Positions 18,076 to 25,377 of a stretch of 64,000 bases of DNA are shown here, piece by piece. Source of the stretch: Bradyrhizobium lablabi (GTDB taxonomy: Bacteria; Pseudomonadota; Alphaproteobacteria; Rhizobiales; Xanthobacteraceae); NCBI RefSeq assembly GCF_018131005.1, contig NZ_JAFCJK010000004.1, positions 248,001 to 312,000 of the forward strand. The letters run 5' to 3'. Made by a program: the position numbers and the translations under genes. How positions within the stretch are numbered: the stretch's first letter is position 1; every line of letters starts with the position of its first letter. The notes under the pieces were generated by a model. The model saw nothing but the letters and a program-made list of their open reading frames with translations. It was not told the origin of the DNA and searched no databases.

Positions 18076-19476
18076 TCAGGCCGATGGATAGCAGAACGAA
18101 TCTGTCGAACAGTCGCCGCCGTCGAGCCGGATCTGGTGCGCCCGATAACCATCGGGGAAGCTGACCCAGTAGTCCTTTGCCAATTCGAGGCCGCCGCCGG
18201 GGCTTGCTTGTGCCATCACGCCGGCGCCGGGAACGCCCTGCGGATAGAACTGGTCGTCCCAAGTCGAGTAGAGCGAATTGGTCCAGTAGACGCGCTTGCC
18301 GTCGCGGCTGATCTCGACCATTTGCGGCCCGCCTGCAAATACCTGTCCATTCGGGTGAGGCGCCCGGTTGGCAATGCCGCCGATGCGGACCGATCCGGCG
18401 AGCTTAAGCTTTCGAGGATCGCTCACATCATATTGGCGCATCTCGCCGGTGCCCCAGCAAGCGACGTAAAGGAACTTGTCGTCCATCGACAGGTCGATGT
18501 CGGTCACCAGTGGCGGCACGGCGCCAAAGCCCTGCAGGAGCGGCGGCAACTGGTCCTTCGGTGCGGGCTCGGGCGGGATCGTCGCCGTCTTCTCGATGTG
18601 AAACTTGCCGCCTTCGCGCCACCAGGTCCAGATCGAGCCCTCGAGGTTTGTGGTATCGACCACCACGCCGACGAAGCCGTATTCGCGAACCGGGTCATGC
18701 GCGGGACGAACTTCCAGCGCCATCTGATGGTTGGCGCCGAGATCGATGGTCTGGACATTGCGGCGGGCCCGCAGATCCCAGAAATGGAGTCGATGCCCAT
18801 ATTTGTTCGACAGCAGATCCTCCGGCACGATTCCGTTCTCGAACTGCGGCGGCAAGGCCCACTCGCTGCTCACCATGTAGTCGCGCGGCAGGTTCCACCA
18901 GAAGTCGTAGTGCTTGGTCTGGGGGCCACGATCGATCTCCCAGCGCCCAAGCACCTCGAATGTCTCGCAGTCCATGATGAAGATACCGGGCGGCCCATCG
19001 GTGCCGTCCTTGCCGCCGCCGCCGAGCGTGCTGATGTAGATACCTTCCGGCCCGCAATGGATCGTATGCGGCCGCGAGTAGCCGGTCTTCTTGAAGACTT
19101 CTTCGGGCTCGATGATCTTGTGAATCTTGGCCTGCGTCGGATCGGGCTTGGTGTCGACGACGTAGATCCTGGAAGACCGCATGCCGGGGATGATCAGATA
19201 GCGGCGCTCGATGAAGGCGTGTCCTGCAAGCGGGGACAGGGCCGATGAGCAGGCGTTCCAACCGAAATGGTGAAACTCGTCGCCCTTGTTCGGCATCGTC
19301 ACGGTATGGACGATCTTGCTGTAGGTCGGCGAGCCCGGCTTGACGTCGATGACGGCGAGCGCGTCGGGCTTGGAGAAGTCCGGGCTAAGCAGCACGGTGT
19401 AGGCGAAGTTCTCTGCCGGAGCTTCCATCGCAAGCTTCGGCGACGCGTGAAACGTGGGATCTGGCCTCATCGTCAT
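18076..19476 (-). CDS. selenium-binding protein SBP56 / methanethiol oxidase family protein
   Basis: A 466-residue beta-propeller of the SBP56 family. Family stretches: GDEFHHFGWNACSS (residues about 67-80), YSRPHTIHCGPEG, WALPPQFENGI and the terminal WVSFPDGYRAHQIRLDGGDCSTD. Members (bacterial MtoX, human SELENBP1) oxidise methanethiol to formaldehyde, H2S and H2O2 using copper. Metal-binding His candidates are visible in these blocks. Where SELENBP1 has a CSSC motif, this protein reads CSSA, so the second Cys is absent. There is no clear signal peptide. AGGAGG stands 7 bases before ATG 19476. It is co-transcribed with the membrane protein downstream. The substrate is inferred from the family. 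Confidence 0.85.
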   Translation of the reverse strand: MTMRPDPTFHASPKLAMEAPAENFAYTVLLSPDFSKPDALAVIDVKPGSPTYSKIVHTVTMPNKGDEFHHFGWNACSSALSPLAGHAFIERRYLIIPGMRSSRIYVVDTKPDPTQAKIHKIIEPEEVFKKTGYSRPHTIHCGPEGIYISTLGGGGKDGTDGPPGIFIMDCETFEVLGRWEIDRGPQTKHYDFWWNLPRDYMVSSEWALPPQFENGIVPEDLLSNKYGHRLHFWDLRARRNVQTIDLGANHQMALEVRPAHDPVREYGFVGVVVDTTNLEGSIWTWWREGGKFHIEKTATIPPEPAPKDQLPPLLQGFGAVPPLVTDIDLSMDDKFLYVACWGTGEMRQYDVSDPRKLKLAGSVRIGGIANRAPHPNGQVFAGGPQMVEISRDGKRVYWTNSLYSTWDDQFYPQGVPGAGVMAQASPGGGLELAKDYWVSFPDGYRAHQIRLDGGDCSTDSFCYPSA

Positions 19477-19689
19477 CGTGCAGCCTCCTATTTGCCTGGT
19501 GTGGACCAACGTGGCGCGGCGGCATGCAGCAGCAAGCAACTAATCCGGATCGTTGATTGCCTCTTGGGAGTGTCGCCGGCTAGGTTCGCTTGCGCTCACA
19601 ATACACTCCGATGATGACGCGCGAAAGCCACGCGGGGAGGGCAAAGGCGCGCAGCATCGCGCCGAACGATCCAGCACTCCGCTCGTGAT

Positions 19690-19715
19690 GGTGGGCGCGC
19701 TCCGCTTTGCCCACC
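19690..19715. repeat. short inverted repeat downstream of the enamidase gene
   Basis: GGTGGGC (19690-19696) and GCCCACC (19709-19715) form a 7-bp stem with a 12-base loop, 21 bases past the enamidase stop. It resembles the 'GTGGGC...GCCCACCC' intergenic elements of Bradyrhizobium and may act as a transcript end. The rest of the 19477-19736 gap shows nothing else. Confidence 0.5.
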
Positions 19716-19736
19716 CTGGGGTCGTTGTCCTCTGGA

Positions 19737-20933
19737 CTACTTGGCCATGATCTCCGGCACCTTACCGGCCGGCGGCGTATTGCGGCTGCGCTGGGTGCGG
19801 ACGATGCCGTCGATGATGGTCATGCCGATGCCGGGGAGATCGCCAAGCTGCACACTCTCCAGGATATTCCTGCCCGGTGAATGCTGAGCCTTGTCCATCA
19901 GCACGAAGTCGGCGGAACGGCCGACCTCGATCAGGCCGCAGTCGAGCTGCCGCATCCGCGCGGTGTTGCCGGTCGCAAGGCAGAAGGCGAGCTCGGCGGG
20001 CAGGTCGCCGAGCGACGACAGCATCGACACCATGCGCAGAATGCCGAGCGGCTGAACGCCGGAGCCGGCCGGCGCGTCGGTGCCCAGAATGACGCGGGAA
20101 AGATCGCCCATTTCGCGCGCGATGCGCAGCGTGAACAGCGCCGAGCGCTCGTTGCCGTTGTGAACCAGTTCGAGCCCGCGCTTGCAGCCCTCGCAGATGC
20201 AGCGGATCTGGTCGTCGGGAAGCGCGGTGTGGCCGCCATTGATGTGGCCGACTACGTCAGTGTCGGCTTCGAGCACCACATCCTTGTCGATCAGGCCGGA
20301 GCCCGGGATCGACGGACCTCCAGTGTGGATCGTGCTCTGAATGCCGTACTTGCGCGCCCAGCCGACCATTTTCCGCGCGGTAGGGCCGTCCTTGACGCCG
20401 CCGAGTCCGACCTCGCCGAGCAGCTTGACGCCGGCGGCGGCCATCTCCTTGAAGTCGTCCTCGACCATCTCGCATTCGATCACCGGCGCGCCGGCATGCA
20501 CCTTCACGCCGCCGGGGCGAAGCGTCCAGAACGCGCGCTGCGCGAACACCGCCATCGCTTTCAACCCGACCACGTCGCGGGGACGGCCGGGCGTGTGCAC
20601 CTCTCCGGCGGAGATCATGGTTGTGACGCCGCCATGGAGGTAGCTGTCGATCCAGTTGATCTGGTTCTGCCGCGGAGTCCAGTCGCCGGCGACCGGGTGA
20701 ACGTGGCTGTCGATCAGGCCGGGAGCGACCGTCGTGCCATTGGCATCGACGATTGTGGTGGCGCCTTCGACGTCGACATCCTTGGCGCGTCCGACCGCCG
20801 TGATCCTGCCGTTCTCGGCAACGATCGTATCGGCATCCAGGATCGGCTTCTCCAAGGCCCCCGACAGCAGAAGCCCGATATTGCGGATCACCAGCTTGCT
20901 GGGGCCGGTGGCCTGGGGCGCATCATGGGCCAT
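19737..20933 (-). CDS. enamidase (cyclic amidohydrolase of nicotinate catabolism)
   Basis: A 398-residue amidohydrolase-superfamily enzyme. The metal-binding HxH is His77/His79 in LIDSHVHP. Further ligand motifs are IHTGG, HINGGHT and the Asp in ILGTDAPAGSG. The E. barkeri enamidase hydrolyses 1,4,5,6-tetrahydro-6-oxonicotinate to 2-formylglutarate and ammonia using a binuclear metal site; several blocks here (for example AGEVHTPGRP and GEVGLGGVK) fit that family. ATG 20933 was chosen over GTG 20954 because GGAAGG lies 8 bases upstream. It is divergent from the ferredoxin reductase, with a double operator between. Confidence 0.83.
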   Translation of the reverse strand: MAHDAPQATGPSKLVIRNIGLLLSGALEKPILDADTIVAENGRITAVGRAKDVDVEGATTIVDANGTTVAPGLIDSHVHPVAGDWTPRQNQINWIDSYLHGGVTTMISAGEVHTPGRPRDVVGLKAMAVFAQRAFWTLRPGGVKVHAGAPVIECEMVEDDFKEMAAAGVKLLGEVGLGGVKDGPTARKMVGWARKYGIQSTIHTGGPSIPGSGLIDKDVVLEADTDVVGHINGGHTALPDDQIRCICEGCKRGLELVHNGNERSALFTLRIAREMGDLSRVILGTDAPAGSGVQPLGILRMVSMLSSLGDLPAELAFCLATGNTARMRQLDCGLIEVGRSADFVLMDKAQHSPGRNILESVQLGDLPGIGMTIIDGIVRTQRSRNTPPAGKVPEIMAK

Positions 20934-20982
20934 GGGGCGTTTCCTTCCGTTCACTGAAATTGCTGGCGAATTTGAGCCCGGC

Positions 20983-21011
20983 TTGACTTTTCGATCAAGC
21001 CGGATTATTCG
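20983..21011 (+). promoter_or_regulatory. predicted promoter of the ferredoxin reductase gene
   Basis: TTGACT (20983-20988), 17 bases, TATTCG (21006-21011). The -10 runs into the operator array. On the other strand a TTGACG at 21052-21047 could serve the enamidase gene with its spacer inside the second operator. Both are pattern-based. Confidence 0.35.
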
Positions 21012-21040
21012 TTTGTATACGAATGATCGTATACAAACGA
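21009..21040. promoter_or_regulatory. paired operators, sites 3 and 4 (enamidase / ferredoxin reductase)
   Basis: TCGTTTGTATACGA (21009-21022) and its exact reverse complement TCGTATACAAACGA (21027-21040) are separated by ATGA. Each holds the GTATAC core seen at sites 1 and 2. The inverted pair lies between the two divergent genes, so one regulator could control both directions. Confidence 0.72.
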
Positions 21041-21083
21041 TCTGGCCGTCAACGGGCTTGGAGCCCGGCCCGTTCCAGCGGGG

Positions 21084-21104
21084 ATCAGGGATCAGGGATC
21101 AGGG
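21084..21104 (+). repeat. three tandem copies of ATCAGGG in the leader of the ferredoxin reductase gene
   Basis: ATCAGGG is repeated exactly three times in a row, ending 9 bases before ATG 21114. The copies supply GG-rich ribosome-site-like sequence. Copy number could change by slippage and alter translation. Confidence 0.75.
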
Positions 21105-21113
21105 AATGATGGG

Positions 21114-21887
21114 ATGAGCAATTTCAACCAGGAAAGCGTCGTCAGCGTTCAGCACTGGACCGACACGCTGTTCTCCTTCACCACCACCCGCAATCCCTCG
21201 TTCCGTTTTCGCAACGGCGAGTTCACCATGATCGGGCTCAAGGTCGGCGAGAAGCCGCTGTTGCGGGCCTACAGCGTCGCCAGCGCGAATTACGAGGACA
21301 CGCTGGAATTCTTCTCGATCAAGGTTCCGGACGGCCCGCTCACCTCGCGCCTCCAGCACCTGAAGGAGGGTGACGAGATCATCGTCAGCCGCAAGGCGAC
21401 CGGCACGCTCGTGATTGACAATCTCGAGGATGGCCGCAATCTCTATCTGGTCGGCACCGGCACAGGCCTCGCTCCGTTCCTCAGCCTGATCAAGGATCCC
21501 GAGACCTATGATCGCTTCGAGAAAGTCGTGCTGCTGCATGGCTGCCGCCGCGTCAAGGAACTCGCTTATGGCGAGATGGTCACCGAAAAGCTGCCAAACG
21601 ACGAATTGATCGGCGAACTCGTGCGCGAGCAGTTGATCTATTACCCGACCGTGACGCGCGATCCGTTCCGCAACCGCGGCCGGATCACTGACCTGATCAC
21701 CTCCGGTAAGCTGTTCAGCGACATCGGCCTGCCTGCGCTTGATCCCGCGCATGACCGCGTAATGATATGCGGCTCGCCGGCGCTGGTGCAGGACACCCGC
21801 GCGCTGCTCAACGGCCGCGGTTTTGTCGAAGGCAACCACGGTGAGCCCGCGCAATTCGTGGTCGAGAAGGCGTTCGCGGAGCGCTGA
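21114..21887 (+). CDS. fpr: ferredoxin-NADP reductase
   Basis: A 257-residue FAD enzyme of the bacterial FPR type. The FAD motif is RAYSVASA (residues about 57-64), the NADP motif is VGTGTGLAPF (about 109-118) and the end is AFAER-type. It moves electrons between NADPH and ferredoxin or flavodoxin. It shares a divergent, operator-bearing promoter with the enamidase gene, so its likely task here is to feed the ferredoxin-dependent 6-hydroxynicotinate reductase. No ferredoxin gene is visible in the window. A second, housekeeping copy may exist elsewhere. It converges on soxA. Confidence 0.92.
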   Translation: MSNFNQESVVSVQHWTDTLFSFTTTRNPSFRFRNGEFTMIGLKVGEKPLLRAYSVASANYEDTLEFFSIKVPDGPLTSRLQHLKEGDEIIVSRKATGTLVIDNLEDGRNLYLVGTGTGLAPFLSLIKDPETYDRFEKVVLLHGCRRVKELAYGEMVTEKLPNDELIGELVREQLIYYPTVTRDPFRNRGRITDLITSGKLFSDIGLPALDPAHDRVMICGSPALVQDTRALLNGRGFVEGNHGEPAQFVVEKAFAER

Positions 21888-21914
21888 CTTCCCGCGTCAC
21901 AATCAGCTTTCGAT

Positions 21915-21958
21915 CCTCATCCTTCGAGACGCTTGCTCTGCAAGCTGCTCGGACGAGG
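21915..21958. repeat. hairpin element between convergent genes
   Basis: Outer arms CCTCATCC (21915-21922) and GGACGAGG (21951-21958) pair with one mismatch, and inner arms GCTTGC/GCAAGC (21931-21936, 21940-21945) pair exactly. The motif 'CCTCATCCTTCGAGACGC' is a common Bradyrhizobium-type repeat in my memory. It sits between the ends of fpr and soxA and could end both transcripts. Confidence 0.6.
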
Positions 21959-21978
21959 GGCTGGCGCCGTCCCCTTGA

Positions 21979-22752
21979 TCACGGCCTGACTGCCGGCGCC
22001 TCCATCTTCATCCCCTGCGCGCGCGACATCAAATAGAGCTCGAGTTCGACCAGTTCCGGCGAGCCCCAGTCATAGGCTTGCGCGCGGACGCCGGTGATGC
22101 AGGCGCGCAGCCGCCGCTGCAACGAGCCCAGTGATTGCCATTCCAGCCGGTAAAGCGGATAGCCGGTCGGATGTGCTTGCGTGATCGCGGACCCCGCGAG
22201 TTTCTTGTCCCAATTATCGTCGTGGCAGTTGATGCAGCCGAGATTGAGCTGGCCCTGCCGCTGCATGAACAGTTCCCGTCCCTTCTCGACGAACGGCGCC
22301 AGTTTCGGATCGCTACCGGCCTCGATCGGCATGCCGCGCGATTGCCGCGCGACATAGGCGGAAAGCGCGAGCAGGTCGCGGCTTTCGTAAGCAAACGGCG
22401 ACGCCTGCTGATGATTGGTGCGGCAGAGATTGATGCGCTGCTCGAGATCGACCGGCCTGCCGAGCGTCTTCTCGAAGGCGGGATAGTGCGCCGCGACGCC
22501 CTTCATGCTGGCGCGAGCGTCATTGTGGCAATCGGCGCAGGCCTTGTCTGCAGCACCCGCCCTTCGTTTCCAGAGGGCTTCGCCGTCGAGCACCCAGAGC
22601 ATGCCCGGGTTGGCGGTGTCCTCATCCTGCATCGCCTCGGTATCCGCCGTCATGAAGCTGTAGCCGGAGCGTCGCTCGGCTTGCGGGATCTCGGCGGCAA
22701 CGGCCGCGCCCGCCAGCGTCGTTAGGACCGCGATGCAGCCGAGAAGCTTCAT
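21979..22752 (-). CDS. soxA: SoxA, di-haem cytochrome c subunit
   Basis: A 257-residue periplasmic cytochrome with a Sec leader (about residues 1-20). Haem 1 is CADCH at 72-76 and haem 2 is CINCH at 173-177. The candidate active-site cysteine is Cys218 in RRLRACITGVRAQ. Another Cys (110, CRTNH) lies between. With SoxX it forms the c-type cytochrome that attaches sulfur substrates to the SoxY carrier and passes electrons onward. ATG 22752 overlaps the soxZ stop (ATGA). It is the last gene of the run; no soxB, soxC or soxD follows inside the window. Confidence 0.9.
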   Translation of the reverse strand: MKLLGCIAVLTTLAGAAVAAEIPQAERRSGYSFMTADTEAMQDEDTANPGMLWVLDGEALWKRRAGAADKACADCHNDARASMKGVAAHYPAFEKTLGRPVDLEQRINLCRTNHQQASPFAYESRDLLALSAYVARQSRGMPIEAGSDPKLAPFVEKGRELFMQRQGQLNLGCINCHDDNWDKKLAGSAITQAHPTGYPLYRLEWQSLGSLQRRLRACITGVRAQAYDWGSPELVELELYLMSRAQGMKMEAPAVRP

Positions 22753-23069
22753 TCGACTGTGATCGAAGCCGACGCGGTTTCCGAGAATCCCTTGTCGCCG
22801 ATCCATTCGAATTCGAACTTGCCGCTTTCGGTCACGGTGGTGAAGAAGGTGATGAATGGATTCGCGGCAATCGCCGGGTAGAGGTCGGTGCGGAAGATCT
22901 CGGTGCCGTTGTAGCGGCAGGTGAAGCTCGTGATGATGTCGCGCGGCACCACCTCGCCTGAAGCGGTGTGGCGGTAGCCGGTTTCCATGATGTGCGACAT
23001 CAAGGTCTTGATCTCGATGATGTCGCCGCGCTTCGCCTTGGCGGGGACGTTGATCAGGGCGGAGGGCAT
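22749..23069 (-). CDS. soxZ: SoxZ, sulfur-carrier partner protein
   Basis: A 106-residue protein of the SoxZ family. RGDIIEIKTLMSHIMETGYR near residues 14-33 and the immunoglobulin-like ending FEWIGDKGFSETASASITVE are typical. It forms a heterodimer with SoxY that carries the sulfur intermediate. There is no leader peptide, which is normal since it is exported with SoxY. It overlaps soxY and soxA by ATGA at both ends, so all are translationally coupled. Confidence 0.92.
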   Translation of the reverse strand: MPSALINVPAKAKRGDIIEIKTLMSHIMETGYRHTASGEVVPRDIITSFTCRYNGTEIFRTDLYPAIAANPFITFFTTVTESGKFEFEWIGDKGFSETASASITVE

Positions 23070-23548
23070 CAGATCGCCTCCTCGGTGCAGGCGGCAAGCG
23101 TCACCACGACGTCGGCGGTCGCCGACCAGAACGTATCGTCGGAGAGACGCGCGATCGCGACCACCTTCTGACTGTCGGCGAGACGGATGCGGGTCGACAC
23201 CTGCGCGCGGCCGGCGTGCGGACCGAGATAGAAATTGCCGATATTGGGCTGTGGGTTTTTCTCGTTGAAGACGTGGATGCTCTTTACATAGTGATCCGCC
23301 GTCATCGGGCTTGCAATGCTGACCGTCATTGGCACCGTATTGCCGTTCTCGACCAGCGGCGGGATGTCGAGCTTGACCTTGCCGGTCCGCACATTGGCCT
23401 CGCCGACGATGTTGCGGATTGCGGACGACAGCATCGCCGGCGTTGCGTCGGCCGGCCGCACGGTTACGATGGGCACCCCGCCTAGCGCGACGGCGCCGCC
23501 GGCAAGGCCCAGAAAGGTTCGGCGCGTGGTGTGGTTCGCATTCGCCAT
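23069..23548 (-). CDS. soxY: SoxY-like sulfur carrier with a non-canonical C-terminus
   Basis: A 159-residue protein with a twin-arginine leader (TTRRTFLGLAGG at residues 7-18). The SoxY domain includes ADHYVKSIHVFNEKNPQPN and LGPHAGRAQVSTRIRLADSQ. Canonical SoxY ends in the flexible GGCGG arm whose Cys carries the sulfur. This one ends TLAACTEEAI: a cysteine is kept six residues from the end, but the glycines are absent. The carrier may therefore differ in reach or substrate, or may not work as in thiosulfate oxidation. Start ATG 23548 fits the Tat leader. Confidence 0.85.
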   Translation of the reverse strand: MANANHTTRRTFLGLAGGAVALGGVPIVTVRPADATPAMLSSAIRNIVGEANVRTGKVKLDIPPLVENGNTVPMTVSIASPMTADHYVKSIHVFNEKNPQPNIGNFYLGPHAGRAQVSTRIRLADSQKVVAIARLSDDTFWSATADVVVTLAACTEEAI

Positions 23549-23611
23549 CACTTGCCCTTTGTCTGAAAATGATCCTTTCGGCAATCGACTCCAGCCTTTC
23601 CGGATCACGCG

Positions 23612-24061
23612 CTAGTCCCTCAGCGTCGCCAGATACGCCACGATATCCTCGATCTGTTCCGCCGACAGGATCGGCTTGCCCCGCCAGGAGGTGCCGACAC
23701 GATTGAGCCCGTCCACGCGATAATAGGAGGGCATGATGGTCGCGGCATTGAGGCGCGAGGCGTCCACCAGCCGCAAGCGTAATTGCCCTTCCGACCAGCG
23801 GCCACCACTGCCGGACAGATTTGGCGCGAGGTCGCCCTGGAATTTCTGCTCGGGAAATGGGCCGCTGTGACAGAGGATGCAAGTGCTGGCGCGCTCAACC
23901 AGCAGCGCTCGTCCACGTGCGGCGTCGCCCCTGGTTCCCGTCAACGACTCCGGAACGGCGTCGCCGACGACCGAGTAGGGGCGCACACCCTGCGCCGCGG
24001 CAGTCCAGGGCAAGCCCAGCAAGGCCGCCGCGAACGACGTGATGATGGCCACCCTAGCCAA
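23612..24061 (-). CDS. soxX: SoxX, mono-haem cytochrome c subunit
   Basis: A 149-residue periplasmic cytochrome with a Sec leader (to about residue 23). The haem site is CILCH at residues 61-65; Met110 (ATIMPSYYR) is the likely axial ligand. It pairs with SoxA. Its start overlaps the end of the upstream flavoprotein gene by 8 bases, and soxY follows after 63 bases, all in one direction. Confidence 0.9.
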   Translation of the reverse strand: MARVAIITSFAAALLGLPWTAAAQGVRPYSVVGDAVPESLTGTRGDAARGRALLVERASTCILCHSGPFPEQKFQGDLAPNLSGSGGRWSEGQLRLRLVDASRLNAATIMPSYYRVDGLNRVGTSWRGKPILSAEQIEDIVAYLATLRD

Positions 24062-25322
24062 AGGTGTTCACCGTGATGGTCTGGAACCAGTCCAGCGCCT
24101 GTTCGGCCTCGCGCCGGCGCACCTCGCGCGTCGCCTCGACCGGGCTGGTCGTCACCTCGGCCTCGGCATATTGGTCATCCCTGGGTTGATAGATTCCCCG
24201 GAGTGAAAACGCGTAGCCCGGTGCAACCGTGTTGTAGCAGGCACCGTTCAGCCGCGGCGTGTCCGGCGGCTTTCCCGCGAACGCGTTCACGATGGCCGCG
24301 GCACACGCCTCGCCTTGCGCGCCAGCCGCGGAGGCGGATTTCGGGATGCCTCCGGCAATGCAGGCGTCGCCGATGACATGGATATCGGGCACGAGCTTTG
24401 ATGCGAAAGTGACGGGATCGATCGGGCACCAGCCGGTGTGGTCGGCCGCCCCGGCGATCGCGGCAATGTGGCCAGCTCGTTGTGGTGGGATAACGTTGGC
24501 GACGTCGGCGGTGTAGTTGCCGAAGTCGGTGACGATTTCGTTGGTGGCCGGATTGACCGACGTGACGCGCCCACCCTGCGACAGCGCGACGCGCTCGATC
24601 ATGCCGGGATAGAGCTCCTGCCACGCGTTCTCGAACAGTTTCTGCTGCGAATAATTGTCCTTGGCGTCGAGGATCAGGATCTTCGAGCGCGGCTTTTTCG
24701 TCTTCAGGTAATGCGCGATCAAGCCGGCGCGCTCGTAGGGTGCAGGCGGGCAGCGCAACGGCGCGGCAGGGACGGCGATCACAACGAGGCCGCCATCGTT
24801 CATCGCCTCGATCTGTCGGCGCAGCAGCGCGGTCTGCTCGCCGGCCTTCCACGCATGCGGCATCTTCGCTGATGCGGCCTCGTCGTAGCCAGGCATGGCG
24901 TCGAAGCGCATGTCAATGCCTGGCGACAGCACAAGGCGGTCGTAGGGGAGCGTGCTGCCATCGGCGAGGCCGATGGTGCGCGCATGCGCATCGACCTTCG
25001 CCGCGGCCTGTGCGACGACGGCGACACCATCGGCCGCGATCCGGTCGTAGCCGAATTGCTGCTCGGAGAGTTCGCGCAAGCCCGCGATGACCTCGTTGCT
25101 AAACGGGCAGGCGACAAACGTCCTGTTCGGCTCGATCAGCGTGACCTGCAGCTTTGGATCGAGCCGCCGCAGCGCCCGCGCGCAAGCCGCGCCGCCGAAG
25201 CCGCCGCCGATCACAGCGACCCGCGGAGAGGCTTGCGCAAATGACGGCTGCGGCAACGCCGCCGCGATGACGGCAACTCCGCGGACGACATCCCTGCGCG
25301 TCGGGCGACGCGTGACGGTCAT
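24054..25322 (-). CDS. soxF: FAD-dependent sulfide dehydrogenase-type flavoprotein (SoxF/FccB-like)
   Basis: A 422-residue flavoprotein of the flavocytochrome c sulfide dehydrogenase type. The Tat-like leader contains TRRDVVRG, then the FAD motif VAVIGGGFGGAACARAL. Redox-active cysteines match FccB: FVACPFSNEVIAG and TGWCPIDPVTF. It would oxidise sulfide in the periplasm and give electrons to a c-type cytochrome, for which SoxX/SoxA are close candidates. Start ATG 25322 was chosen over upstream in-frame codons, which give an Arg/Ser-rich non-leader stretch. It begins 55 bases after the molybdenum hydroxylase gene on the same strand. Confidence 0.87.
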   Translation of the reverse strand: MTVTRRPTRRDVVRGVAVIAAALPQPSFAQASPRVAVIGGGFGGAACARALRRLDPKLQVTLIEPNRTFVACPFSNEVIAGLRELSEQQFGYDRIAADGVAVVAQAAAKVDAHARTIGLADGSTLPYDRLVLSPGIDMRFDAMPGYDEAASAKMPHAWKAGEQTALLRRQIEAMNDGGLVVIAVPAAPLRCPPAPYERAGLIAHYLKTKKPRSKILILDAKDNYSQQKLFENAWQELYPGMIERVALSQGGRVTSVNPATNEIVTDFGNYTADVANVIPPQRAGHIAAIAGAADHTGWCPIDPVTFASKLVPDIHVIGDACIAGGIPKSASAAGAQGEACAAAIVNAFAGKPPDTPRLNGACYNTVAPGYAFSLRGIYQPRDDQYAEAEVTTSPVEATREVRRREAEQALDWFQTITVNTFG

Positions 25323-25377
25323 GCACGATATTCCGGCAAGGGGAACGGCGGCCGGGTGGCCGCCGTTCGTTGTTTGA

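Noticed and set aside
22753..23097. Extended start for soxA upstream of ATG 22752
   Set aside because: It would run through soxZ in another frame; ATG 22752 gives a proper Sec leader and an ATGA overlap.
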